DNA of 64,000 nt. Source: UBA1930 sp943368475. Its GTDB lineage: Bacteria > Bacteroidota > Bacteroidia > Chitinophagales > Chitinophagaceae. The DNA lies in NCBI GenBank assembly GCA_943368475.1, contig CALRLF020000016.1:1-64000 (forward strand), in the 5' to 3' direction. Shown one piece after another: positions 1-7,857 of the stretch (its first letter is position 1; every line of letters starts with the position of its first letter). The notes below the pieces were generated by a model. It saw only the letters and a list, made by a program, of their open reading frames with translations. It did no database searches and was not told the origin of the DNA. Both the position numbers and the translations under genes were made by a program.

Positions 1-1691
1 ATGAAATAAGTAAAATCTTGTTTATTAAAATTCGCTACGAAAGAAATAACAGTGAAGCACAAATATTCTCTAAGGATGAATTTGCTAAAGCTAAAGCATA
101 CGATGATAAATATAGAGCCAGTAGTGATTTGCCATTCTATCAAAAATTATTTGAGCAAACAAAAAAGGATTTTAAAGATGATGATCTATTTGAAGAAAGT
201 GAAATAATACGAGTAAGAGAAAATAGTTTTGAAGCCATTGTAGAAGAATTACAAATCTATAATCTTTCCACTACCAGTGATGATGTAAAAGGAATAGCCT
301 TTGAACAATTCTTAGGTAAAACCTTCAGGGGAGAGTTAGGGCAATTCTTTACACCTAGAACCATAGTGGATTTTATGGTAGATGTATTAGACCCTCAAGA
401 GGGTGAAGTTATTTGTGACCCTTGTTGTGGTAGTGGTGGTTTTTTAATCAAGGCATTCGAATACGTAAGGGCCAAAATTGAAAACGAAATACACAATGCG
501 AAAGAGAAAATTAAAGCCGAATACTACAATGACGAATACGAAAAAATGACCGACAATAAAAAGGAAGCAGTTGATAAAAAAGTAAACCAATTATTTGCTG
601 CACTAAATGCCGAGTTAGACATCAACAACCCTAAAAGCCGTTTAAGAGTATTAAGCTACGATTGCATCTTTGGTACAGATGCAAACCCTCGTATGAGCCG
701 TACCGCCAAAATGAATATGATAATGCACGGAGACGGTCACGGTGGCGTTCACCACAACGATGGCTTATTAAACGTAAACGGAATTTTTGAAAACAGGTTC
801 GATGTTATCCTTACCAATCCACCCTTTGGTAGTAGAGTAGAAAAAAGTTTAAAAATTACCGAAGCTGATAAATATACCGACCAAGACAGAATAGGAAAAT
901 ACCAAAAACGCTATGGCAAAGCCTATGATGAAGCATTAAAACAAGTAAATGATAATATTGATAAACCACTCTTAGATCTATTTGAAACAGGTTCTATGAG
1001 TACCCTTACAGAAGTATTGTTTATAGAAAGATGTTTAAACTTATTGAAGCCTGGAGGCAGAATGGGTATTGTTTTACCAGAGGGTGTTTTAAATAATACC
1101 AACCTTCAAAAAATTAGAGACTTTGTAGAAAGCAAAGCCAAAATATTGTTGATTACTTCTATTCCTCAAGATGTATTCATTGCAAGTGGTGCAACAGTGA
1201 AACCAAGTTTGTTATTCTTTAAAAAATTTACAGAAGAAGAAACCAAAAATTGGATTTCAATTGCTACCAAAGCTCATAAAGAAATTACAAAAAAATACCA
1301 ACCACAAACCAAGCCCTTACAAGAAAAAATAGACCAAAGAGGTAAAGAAGCACCAAGTACAGAAGAAAAGAAACTACTAAAAGCAGCGTTAAAGAAAATT
1401 GAAGATAAAATTGCTGCTGAGGTAAAAGCCCAAATCAAAAAAGAGTTCAATTACCAAATACCAATAGCCGAAGTAGAAAAAGCAGGTATTAGTACTACTG
1501 GAGCACCTATTGAAAACGAGTTAGGGCCTTTAGCAAAAGAGTTTAGCCAATATAGAATAGATAATAAGTTATGGAAACCTAAGTTTTCAAAAATTGAATA
1601 TCAGGTTTTGAAAGACGATAAAATATACAGAATTCCCATAGCTGATAATAGCAATGTAGTTGCTGAACCTGAAATTTTTTATGGCAAGTAA
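1..1691 (+). CDS. hsdM: Type I restriction-modification DNA methyltransferase subunit M, 5' partial
   Basis: N6-adenine methyltransferase subunit of a type I restriction-modification system; it would modify the sequence chosen by the HsdS subunit two genes downstream. Visible motifs are the S-adenosylmethionine-binding motif I (DPCCGSGGF, nt ~415-440) and the catalytic NPPF motif (TNPPFG, nt ~815-832), which together mark the N6_Mtase family. The N-terminal helical HsdM domain is incomplete. The reading frame is open to the left edge (first whole codon at nt 3, reading EISKILFIKIRYER), so the TTG at nt 18 is not the true start and the gene begins outside the window. A 100-bp spacer separates it from dinD. 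The family is certain; whether the system still restricts is not, because no hsdR gene is visible here. Confidence 0.93.
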   Translation, partial: EISKILFIKIRYERNNSEAQIFSKDEFAKAKAYDDKYRASSDLPFYQKLFEQTKKDFKDDDLFEESEIIRVRENSFEAIVEELQIYNLSTTSDDVKGIAFEQFLGKTFRGELGQFFTPRTIVDFMVDVLDPQEGEVICDPCCGSGGFLIKAFEYVRAKIENEIHNAKEKIKAEYYNDEYEKMTDNKKEAVDKKVNQLFAALNAELDINNPKSRLRVLSYDCIFGTDANPRMSRTAKMNMIMHGDGHGGVHHNDGLLNVNGIFENRFDVILTNPPFGSRVEKSLKITEADKYTDQDRIGKYQKRYGKAYDEALKQVNDNIDKPLLDLFETGSMSTLTEVLFIERCLNLLKPGGRMGIVLPEGVLNNTNLQKIRDFVESKAKILLITSIPQDVFIASGATVKPSLLFFKKFTEEETKNWISIATKAHKEITKKYQPQTKPLQEKIDQRGKEAPSTEEKKLLKAALKKIEDKIAAEVKAQIKKEFNYQIPIAEVEKAGISTTGAPIENELGPLAKEFSQYRIDNKLWKPKFSKIEYQVLKDDKIYRIPIADNSNVVAEPEIFYGK

Positions 1692-1727
1692 ACTCAATTT
1701 TAAAAGTGTACTGCAGGTAGAAAAACC

Positions 1728-1752
1728 AGTACGTTCCAAAATGGAACATACT
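1728..1752. promoter_or_regulatory. Near-perfect dyad upstream of dinD, candidate operator
   Basis: A 25-bp dyad with arms AGTACGTTCC (1728-1737) and GGAACATACT (1743-1752) around AAAAT. Nine of ten arm positions pair. It lies 40 bp before the dinD start, in the only real spacer of the operon, followed by an AT-rich stretch that could hold a promoter. It could be a repressor site for a damage response or for the island itself; the binding protein is unknown. Confidence 0.4.
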
Positions 1753-1791
1753 GCTTAAAATATATTTATTTTTATAAGAAGTATTTAAAAG

Positions 1792-2649
1792 ATGAAAAGT
1801 GAACAAATAAACGAATTGTTACAAAAATTTGAAAATGCTTGTTACCTCTACAACGATATAGAATGTTGGAGTGCAAGAGAATTACAAGAAATATTAGGTT
1901 ATACCAAGTGGGATAATTTTAAAAATGCAATTGACAAAGCTAAAACTACCTGCGAAAGCAGTGGAAATGTTATTACAGATCATTTTGCCGAAGTCGGGAA
2001 AATGATAGATTTAGCCAAAGGAGCACAAAGAGAAATTGACGATTATGCCCTTACCAGATATGCTTGTTATCTCATAGCCCAAAATGGCGATAGCTCTAAA
2101 AACGAAATAGCATTTGCCCAAACTTATTTTGCTGTACAAACACGTAAGCAGGAAATAATAGAACAACGTTTATTAGATGTAGCAAGGGTAACAGCCAGAG
2201 AAAAATTATCTAAATCAGAGAGAAAATTATCAGGCATTATTTACGAAAGAGGGGTAGACGATAAAGGCTTTGCCTTTATTCGTAGTCAAGGCGATAAAGC
2301 CCTGTTTGGCGGCTTTACCACACAAGAAATGAAGCGTAAATTAAATGTACCTGAAGCCAAACCTCTTGCCGATTTTTTACCAACACTCACTATTAAAGCA
2401 AAAGACTTTGCCACAGAGCTAACCAGCCACAATGTGGTAGAAAAAGACCTGAAAGGGCAAAACCAAATTAGTAACGAGCATATAGAAAACAACTTGGCAG
2501 TGCGTAAAATGCTAAAAGAAAGAGGCGTACAACCCGAAAAACTACCAGCATTGGAAGATGTAAAAAAAGTACAACGCAAATTAGAAAGTGAAGAAAAGAA
2601 GGTAAGTAAAACGACCAAAAAACTAACCAGCAAAAAGAAGAAAGACTAA
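1792..2649 (+). CDS. dinD: DNA damage-inducible protein D family (DinD)
   Basis: 285-residue protein of the DinD family, recognised by the N-terminal motif around WSARELQEILGYTKWDNF (residues ~25-42), a Bro-N/antirepressor-like fold, and by the conserved centre (DDYALTRYACYLIAQNGD, FAQTYFAVQTRKQE). The C-terminus is a lysine-rich tail. Known DinD (E. coli) is LexA-controlled and has been reported to affect RecA filaments; that is family knowledge, not seen here. It lies between hsdM and hsdS, with its stop directly abutting the hsdS ATG, so it is cotranscribed with the restriction genes. Such insertion of dinD into type I loci recurs in Bacteroidota. A dyad 40 bp upstream may control it. Confidence 0.88.
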   Translation: MKSEQINELLQKFENACYLYNDIECWSARELQEILGYTKWDNFKNAIDKAKTTCESSGNVITDHFAEVGKMIDLAKGAQREIDDYALTRYACYLIAQNGDSSKNEIAFAQTYFAVQTRKQEIIEQRLLDVARVTAREKLSKSERKLSGIIYERGVDDKGFAFIRSQGDKALFGGFTTQEMKRKLNVPEAKPLADFLPTLTIKAKDFATELTSHNVVEKDLKGQNQISNEHIENNLAVRKMLKERGVQPEKLPALEDVKKVQRKLESEEKKVSKTTKKLTSKKKKD

Positions 2650-4005
2650 ATGGATAAAAGTTTAAAATATAATTACTTGAAGTTTTCTTCTTTGGTTGAT
2701 ACATTTTTCTGGGATTATTATACCCTTAGTAAGAGAAATGTAATAAGTTCAATACATCCTATTGTTAGTTTAGGTGAACTAATTAATCAACGAAAAAAAT
2801 TTATCACAATAAATGATAGCAGTATTTACAAAAGATGTAGGGTTCAAATTCAGGGTAAAGGTGTAATAATAAGAGACGAAGTGCTTGGGAAGGAGATTAA
2901 GACAAAGAAACAACAACTATGTAAAGAAGATGATTTTCTTGTTGCAGAAATTGATGCTAAGGTTGGCGGTGTTGGAATTGTTCCTAAGGAATTGCAAAAC
3001 GCTATTGTTAGCGGTCACTATTTCTTATTTGAGATTGATAAAACAAAATTGCTCCCTTCTTTTTTGGGATTAATGGTTAAGCAAGGTGAATTTTTGAAGC
3101 AAATTAAATCAACTGGAAGTACAAATTATGCTGCTATTAGACCTTATCACGTTTTAGAATACAAAGTTCCACTTCCTACACTTACCGAACAACAAAAAAT
3201 TGTAGATGCCTATCAAGCCAAAATACAACAAGCCAAAACCCTACAAGCCCAAGCCAATAATTTAGAAGAAGAAATTGAAAAGTACTTGTTTGATGAGTTA
3301 GGCTTCAGTCTAAATAGTAAGAAAAAGCGAGACAGTTTTATATGCGAAATTAGTTTTGAAAATATTGAAAGGTGGTCTGTTGACCACATCAAGCAGACTA
3401 TTGATTCAAATTTTATTCTTAAAGGGAAGTATGAACCAGTTCGATTAAAAGAAATTATTGAAGGTTATCAATATGGGTTATCAGAGAAAGCAAGTAAAGA
3501 AAATATTGGAATCCCTATGTTAAGAATGAACAATATCTATAATTCTGAACTTAAAATGGATAGTTTAAAATATATACCCAAAACTGAACAAGTAAACAGA
3601 TTTGTTTTGAATAAGGGAGACTTGCTTTTTAATAGAACCAATAGCAAAGAATTAGTAGGGAAAACTGCAATTTTTGATAGAGAGGAAGAATATACGTTTG
3701 CTTCTTATTTAATTAGAGTAGTTGTAAATTCCAAAGTGGCAGATGTTCATTTCATTAACTATGTTTTCAATTCTCCAATTCTTCAATTTCAAAAGGACTT
3801 GGTTAGTAGGCAAATTACAGGGCAAGCTAATATTAATGCCCAGGAAATGAGAGAGTTTCTATTTCCACTACCACCTTTAAAAAAACAAAAGGAGATAGCT
3901 AATTCGATAGTTAATATTAAAAGTCGCATTATGATATATATACAAGAGTCTGAAGTTTTAATTAAATCGGCTGAAATAGAATTTGAAAAACAAATATTCA
4001 ATTAA
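2650..4005 (+). CDS. hsdS: Type I restriction-modification specificity subunit S
   Basis: 451-residue HsdS. It has two target-recognition domains, each followed by a conserved helical region: the first ends near residue ~215 (PLPTLTEQQKIVDAYQAKI then a coiled coil), the second ends at the C-terminus (PLPPLKKQKEIANSIVNIK). Each domain should read one half of a bipartite DNA target; the sequence recognised cannot be predicted by eye. The ATG directly abuts the dinD stop, and the next gene starts 4 bp after its end, so this is a tight operon. The length is normal and the frame is intact. Confidence 0.92.
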   Translation: MDKSLKYNYLKFSSLVDTFFWDYYTLSKRNVISSIHPIVSLGELINQRKKFITINDSSIYKRCRVQIQGKGVIIRDEVLGKEIKTKKQQLCKEDDFLVAEIDAKVGGVGIVPKELQNAIVSGHYFLFEIDKTKLLPSFLGLMVKQGEFLKQIKSTGSTNYAAIRPYHVLEYKVPLPTLTEQQKIVDAYQAKIQQAKTLQAQANNLEEEIEKYLFDELGFSLNSKKKRDSFICEISFENIERWSVDHIKQTIDSNFILKGKYEPVRLKEIIEGYQYGLSEKASKENIGIPMLRMNNIYNSELKMDSLKYIPKTEQVNRFVLNKGDLLFNRTNSKELVGKTAIFDREEEYTFASYLIRVVVNSKVADVHFINYVFNSPILQFQKDLVSRQITGQANINAQEMREFLFPLPPLKKQKEIANSIVNIKSRIMIYIQESEVLIKSAEIEFEKQIFN

Positions 4006-4009
4006 ATAA

Positions 4010-5521
4010 ATGAAAATTTTAAAACTAAATATTAGTTTCTATAAAAATTTCAGTCCTTCGCCTACTATACAATTAGGTAAGGAATTACAGTTATTTATAG
4101 GTATTAATGGTTCTGGCAAATCTTCATTAATAGAAGCAATTGCTAAAATATTTTCGGAGGTAAAGCTATTTGCAAAAGACGGTAAAACCAGAGAAAGGCA
4201 AATGATTTTTTCAATGGAATATACCTTTACTACAAATGAAATTATTGATGAAACCTCTACTACCCAAAAAACTAAAACAACTATCAATCACGTTTTTTTA
4301 TCCTCTTCTTTGGAAAACGGGTTGCTCTATACAATGTATGTAAATGAAGAACCTGTAACTAACTATAAAGATTTTAATAAATATCTTCCTGATAATTTAA
4401 TTTTTTACTACGCTGGCTTTTGTAGCTCTTTAGAAGAAATTTTAGCTGAAGGTGAAATGAGCCAGGCAGATGAATTGTATAACCTAAAAAATCAAGAAAA
4501 CAGTTTTGAAATATTAAAACAATTTTCAAAGAATTTAACCTACGTAAAAAGAGAATACTATCCCTTACTTTTTATACTAAACTACATTGATGAGTTACAA
4601 GTATTGCCTCTAACAAATAAGACATTTACAATTGACGCAATTTATTTCAATCTCCAAAAGCCAATAAATTTTAGTAATACAGATTTTAAGAAGTTTTATA
4701 ACATACAAGGCATTTTAAAAATCTTTCTTGAAAATTTGCTTCAAAAAGATGGTGAGTTGGAAGAAGTAAGAGAAGAAAGAAAACATATTGGTGCTACCCT
4801 AAAAATAAATTACTTCAGAAGCATTTTAGAAGCAGTAGAAGATTTACCCAATATGCCAAATAATTATAGGTTTGAAAATACCCGTTATTATGCATTTCAT
4901 TTAATTACACTATTGTTCAGAATTGGCATTTTAAAATCAATATCTGTTATAATAAGAGATGCTGACGGAAAGAAGTATAGTATCAATGATTTTAGTGAAG
5001 GTGAGCAGCAATTAGTAACAATCGATGCTATAAACAGAATACTTTGCCTCGACAATACCATATTATTTTTTGATGAACCAGATGCCTTTTTACATCCACA
5101 ACGCCAGAGAGAAATTCTACCGTATCTTAATAAACAGTTTAGAGAACGATTTAATAATGAATACACCCAATTGTTTATTACTACCCATAGCCCATTCGTA
5201 GCACAATCAGTAGATATGGGTAGCATAGTATTATTTAAGGGTAAACAAATTATTTCACATTCAGATACTACCGTACTTGATACAGTTTCAATAACAAATG
5301 TTTTATTTGATGTAAATGAGAGGTTCAGTGATGAAATAGAAAATAAACTAAACGAGTTTAGAAAGTATAGAGATGCTATTATGAAGAATGAAGCAATAGA
5401 ATTAGCAGAATTTAAAATTCTTGTAGAAACAATTCAAGAATATGGGGAAGAAACTCAAGTAATAATTGCAAGAGAATTATCACAACTTAAAAGGTTAAAA
5501 AACTTTGATATTAATGGATAG
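4010..5521 (+). CDS. AAA/ABC-type ATPase, Septu PtuA-like
   Basis: 503-residue SMC/ABC-like ATPase. The Walker A motif is GINGSGKSS (residues 31-39), the ABC signature FSEGEQQ lies near 330, Walker B ILFFDEPDAF near 351-361, and the H-loop TTHSP near 392. The centre between residues ~50 and 320 is helical and unassigned. Its ORF overlaps the next gene, an HNH nuclease, by 8 bp. An ATPase of this type translationally coupled to a small HNH nuclease is the architecture of the Septu anti-phage system (PtuA/PtuB). The match rests on architecture and motifs; OLD-like or retron-associated PtuA relatives are alternatives. Its place between hsdS and the broken GIY-YIG gene puts it inside the type I island. 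Confidence 0.75.
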   Translation: MKILKLNISFYKNFSPSPTIQLGKELQLFIGINGSGKSSLIEAIAKIFSEVKLFAKDGKTRERQMIFSMEYTFTTNEIIDETSTTQKTKTTINHVFLSSSLENGLLYTMYVNEEPVTNYKDFNKYLPDNLIFYYAGFCSSLEEILAEGEMSQADELYNLKNQENSFEILKQFSKNLTYVKREYYPLLFILNYIDELQVLPLTNKTFTIDAIYFNLQKPINFSNTDFKKFYNIQGILKIFLENLLQKDGELEEVREERKHIGATLKINYFRSILEAVEDLPNMPNNYRFENTRYYAFHLITLLFRIGILKSISVIIRDADGKKYSINDFSEGEQQLVTIDAINRILCLDNTILFFDEPDAFLHPQRQREILPYLNKQFRERFNNEYTQLFITTHSPFVAQSVDMGSIVLFKGKQIISHSDTTVLDTVSITNVLFDVNERFSDEIENKLNEFRKYRDAIMKNEAIELAEFKILVETIQEYGEETQVIIARELSQLKRLKNFDING

Positions 5522-6149
5522 ATTAGACAGAGCCATATCACCTGTACCCGTTTGTTTGACAAAAATTGTTACTGGTAAACCCAATTATTTGAAAAAGGGA
5601 TTAGCTTGGAAAAAAAAGTATGCTACTACTGGTAATGCTCAAGATTTTTCTTGGGGTACTCATAATAAGGTTTCCAACTCAGTACATATCGTAAATGCTT
5701 TAAAGATTATTTCAAATGACCATTGTTTTTATTGCGACATTAATAGAGTTCGATATGGCATAATAGAACCCGAGATTGACCATTTTTGCCCTAAGACTGT
5801 AAAACCTATAAAGGCATATTATTATCCTAATTTATATCTAAGTTGTGGCTCTTGTAATCGTTACAAATCAAATAAGTATAGGAAAAACTTCTTACTAAAC
5901 TTTGATGACCCAAATTATAATTTCGATGATTACTATTTCATTGATTTTCCAACAGATACTATAAAAGTTCGACCAGATATTCTATACATTAACCAAGTAA
6001 AAGCAAGATATATATTGCTTGTTTTGGGAATAAATAAAGATGCAAGACCAAGTACAAGAAGAGAAGAGTTGAATCAATATTTGGGTAACGCAGCACCTAA
6101 TTTAACAGACTATTCATATAGATATTATATAACGAGAGTAACACCATAA
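5514..6149 (+). CDS. HNH endonuclease, Septu PtuB-like
   Basis: 211-residue HNH nuclease. A zinc-ribbon HNH is plain: CFYC (Cys71, Cys74), EIDHFCPK (Asp89, His90) and SCGSCNRYKSNK (Cys111, Cys114, Asn115). I place the start at the ATG at 5514, which overlaps the ATPase stop by 8 bp; a TTG three codons upstream is less likely. It is presumably the effector that cuts nucleic acid, with the upstream ATPase as sensor or regulator. The downstream gene begins 5 bp after its stop. The nuclease call is strong from the motifs; the Septu assignment is inference from the pair. Confidence 0.78.
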   Translation: MDRLDRAISPVPVCLTKIVTGKPNYLKKGLAWKKKYATTGNAQDFSWGTHNKVSNSVHIVNALKIISNDHCFYCDINRVRYGIIEPEIDHFCPKTVKPIKAYYYPNLYLSCGSCNRYKSNKYRKNFLLNFDDPNYNFDDYYFIDFPTDTIKVRPDILYINQVKARYILLVLGINKDARPSTRREELNQYLGNAAPNLTDYSYRYYITRVTP

Positions 6150-6154
6150 GAATA

Positions 6155-6584
6155 ATGGGCAAAACAATAACAACATATCTCATAGATGGTAACCCACAAG
6201 GTGTGCGTAGTATTTTTATAGATAACAAAATCTGTAAACTATTGCTTATTCCACGTAGTGAATTAGATATTGTAAATAAAAGAGCAGAACTCAAAAGCCC
6301 TGCATTTTATATACTTATTGGCGAAGATGAAAACCAATTAGCAAAAGCCTATTTATGTGAAACAGAAAACTTTGCAGATAGAATAAAAACACCACGATAA
6401 CAAAAAAGACTTTTGGCAAAAAGCATTGGTATTTATTAGCAAAGACGGCTGTGTGCACAAAGCCGAAGTGCAATACTTAGAACATTTAGCAGTAGCCCTT
6501 GCACATCAAACCAAACGTTATAGTACAGACGAAAAAGTGCCTTTCCTGTTTTTCTTTACGACTACTATGGAAACGAAGAAATGA
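6155..6584 (+). pseudogene. GIY-YIG nuclease family protein, frameshifted and truncated
   Basis: The first 77 codons encode the start of a GIY-YIG-type protein often found beside restriction genes (AFYILIGEDENQLAKAYLCETENFADRIK). A stop at 6398-6400 ends this frame. Skipping one C near 6392 restores the expected continuation (HDNKKDFWQKALVFISKDG, then KAEVQYLEHLAVALAHQTK) for about 50 more codons before homology is lost near 6540 and a stop occurs at 6582-6584. The rest of the usual ~280-residue protein is missing. A short tail in a third frame (6557-6601, YDYYGNEEMKRRIS) may be the end of another lost gene. The frameshift and truncation are seen in the sequence; the family call rests on remembered pattern. 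Confidence 0.72.
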
Positions 6585-6607
6585 AACGACGAATCAGTTA
6601 GTTATCA

Positions 6608-6982
6608 TTATTCCCCCTGCTCCATCTGCTCTTTCAGGGCATGGTATTTTTCCAGCAGTTCAAAATATTTTTCTTTCCAAATATCCCGCTGACGTATGGC
6701 CTCTTCCATTGTTTCTGCTTTAGATAATGCAGTATAGCTGTCGGAAGACTCCTGAACTGCATTCCCCAGTATTTCGGGAAAATCTTTTAAAAAATCATGG
6801 TGCAAAATTTTACCATATTTTAAGAGGATGTCTATGGGTAAGTTGTGGTCGCTGATATGGTTGTAGTAACTGGATCGGCTGAATCCGGCTTTTTTGCATA
6901 CCTGGGTAATATTAATACCACTATCTGCAACATATTGCTGCAAAAGTTCACCCCGGTGAATATTTTTTTTCTTGCTTTTCAA
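6608..6982 (-). CDS. Small helix-turn-helix DNA-binding protein
   Basis: The core encodes an HTH domain of XRE/CopG-like size (GELLQQYVADSG, ITQVCKKAGFSRSSYYNHI) followed by a C-terminal coiled-coil-like helix (KAETMEEAIRQRDIWKEKYF). It probably binds DNA as a dimer. The start is uncertain. The frame is open to an ATG at 7066, but the first ~28 residues from there are AT-rich low-quality sequence, so I prefer the TTG at 6982; a GTG at 7000 is also possible. It faces away from the region to its right, which carries inverted repeats likely to be its operators (7067-7097). Its 3' end comes within 24 bp of the broken GIY-YIG gene, at the edge of the decayed defence island. I do not recognise a named family. 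Confidence 0.6.
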   Translation of the reverse strand: MKSKKKNIHRGELLQQYVADSGINITQVCKKAGFSRSSYYNHISDHNLPIDILLKYGKILHHDFLKDFPEILGNAVQESSDSYTALSKAETMEEAIRQRDIWKEKYFELLEKYHALKEQMEQGE

Positions 6983-7066
6983 TATGGTAAAGAAATACAC
7001 ATAAATGTGTAAAAAAAATGACAATAAATTTTTATTTGAAACAAAAATGTTTATATATTTGGTCAA

Positions 7067-7097
7067 ATATGTTTATTCATCATTCTTGTAAACATAT
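7067..7097. promoter_or_regulatory. Inverted repeat, candidate operator of the HTH protein
   Basis: A perfect 9-bp inverted repeat, ATATGTTTA (7067-7075) and TAAACATAT (7089-7097), with a 13-bp spacer. A third ATGTTTA half-site lies at 7047-7053. The right arm touches the TTG of the rightward promoter, so occupancy could block it. The site lies just upstream of the HTH gene, which suggests autoregulation. Confidence 0.4.
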
Positions 7098-7129
7098 TGT
7101 CGTAAAAGAAAAGGTTTTGTATATTTTTG
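7097..7129 (+). promoter_or_regulatory. Candidate Bacteroidota-type promoter
   Basis: TTG at 7097-7099, a 22-bp spacer and TATTTTTG at 7122-7129, which fits the Bacteroidota -33 TTG / -10 TAnnTTTG pattern with a slightly long spacer. A transcript would start near 7136 and run into the structured segment at 7165-7328. Confidence 0.4.
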
Positions 7130-7164
7130 CGATGCTCAATGAAATTATTTGACGCATTCGCTTT

Positions 7165-7328
7165 GAGTCTTGTTAACGAAACGTAGGAAATTTCAGCAGA
7201 CACGAGATGATGAGTGAAATGCCCATGCTTTGGCGTGGGCTCTCACTTATTGTGTCCAGGCTTCCTACGGCCTCGTTAACGGTAAGTTGAGACCCACGTC
7301 TCTTTTTCTCCTCAACTTACAAAGACTC
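7165..7328 (+). ncRNA. Candidate structured RNA with a three-way junction
   Basis: No gene explains this segment. A closing stem pairs GAGTCTT (7165-7171) with AAGACTC (7322-7328). Directly inside it lies a long hairpin from 7172 to 7280 with arms GTTAACGA..CGTAGGAA and TTCCTACG..TCGTTAAC, then inner matched blocks ACAC, AGTGA and GCCCA around a TTTG loop. One base later a second hairpin pairs GTAAGTTGAG (7282-7291) with CTCAACTTAC (7311-7320), and one base later comes the closing strand. The stems abut almost without linkers, as in folded RNAs. It follows a candidate promoter and precedes a small ORF, so it could be an sRNA, a leader, or a palindromic mobile element. I do not recognise the family. 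Confidence 0.45.
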
Positions 7329-7349
7329 TCCACAAATAAAATCATTTGT

Positions 7350-7595
7350 ATGAGAGCAAAAGCTTCAAAACATTTTCCTGTTTCTACACCACAGCAACAA
7401 TACCTGTTGGGCAGCATACTGCAACAGCAGCAGCAAGATTTTGCTGAGCTCTGGCAAATAGCTTTTGGTACTAAAAAGTCTAAAAAAAGCCTACCCATAA
7501 AATTGAAAAACCAACAGAGCCTCTACCGTTTAAAAGGAAAGGGGCTGGTATTGCTGCAAACCAATTTTTGTAAGAAACCGAAGAATCCGGTGTGA
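7350..7595 (+). CDS. Small hypothetical basic protein
   Basis: 81-residue ORF from the ATG at 7350 that opens 22 bp after the structured segment. The product is basic and glutamine-rich in the middle (LLGSILQQQQQDFAELW), with no signal peptide or membrane segment and no recognised domain. The same frame is open further left to 7230, but that part runs through the palindrome and reads as non-coding. The ORF ends where the purine-rich tract begins. It may be the product controlled by the upstream leader and HTH protein, or chance. Confidence 0.35.
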   Translation: MRAKASKHFPVSTPQQQYLLGSILQQQQQDFAELWQIAFGTKKSKKSLPIKLKNQQSLYRLKGKGLVLLQTNFCKKPKNPV

Positions 7596-7830
7596 GGGAG
7601 AAGGTAGAAGGTGGAGGGTGGAAGGTGAAAGGTGGAGGGTCGATAGTCCACAGTCGACAGTCCAAGGTCGATAGACCACAGACCACAGACTACAGTCGAT
7701 AGTCCATGGAAGAAAGAAGATGAATGGATCTCTGTTGACCGTCGTCCATTGTCTGTTAGCTGTTGACCATCGACTATCGTCCATAGACCGGCATCTATTC
7801 ACCACTCCCCATTCACCATTTACTACATCA
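7596..7830. repeat. Purine-rich GGAAGGT tract and GTCGATAGTCC repeat cluster
   Basis: Starts with units of the type GGAAGGT/GGAGGGT (7596-7640), then repeats of GTCGATAGTCC and variants in both orientations to about 7795, then a CATTCACC-type tail. No credible coding content on either strand; short ORFs here are low-complexity translations. The same GGAAGGT unit recurs at 13.7, 16.75 and 30.93 kb. Confidence 0.7.
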
Positions 7831-7857
7831 AATTTATTCATTCAAAATTAATTGCAA

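Noticed and set aside
18..20. TTG as the start of hsdM
   Set aside because: The frame is open to the window edge and the upstream codons (EISKI) continue the family sequence, so the gene is simply cut.
4010..5521. Retron-associated ATPase
   Set aside because: No reverse transcriptase or msr/msd-like segment is found near the ATPase/HNH pair.
6499..6723. 74-codon plus-strand ORF over the end of the broken GIY-YIG gene
   Set aside because: It is an out-of-frame read of the remnant and of the opposite-strand HTH gene.
7172..7280. Integron attC site or self-cleaving ribozyme in the long palindrome
   Set aside because: The end boxes do not match the attC core rules, and the CUGAUGA/GAAA arrangement of a hammerhead is not present.
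7230..7349. Upstream extension of the small ORF at 7350
   Set aside because: The frame crosses the long palindrome and second hairpin; the composition of the first 40 residues fits non-coding sequence.
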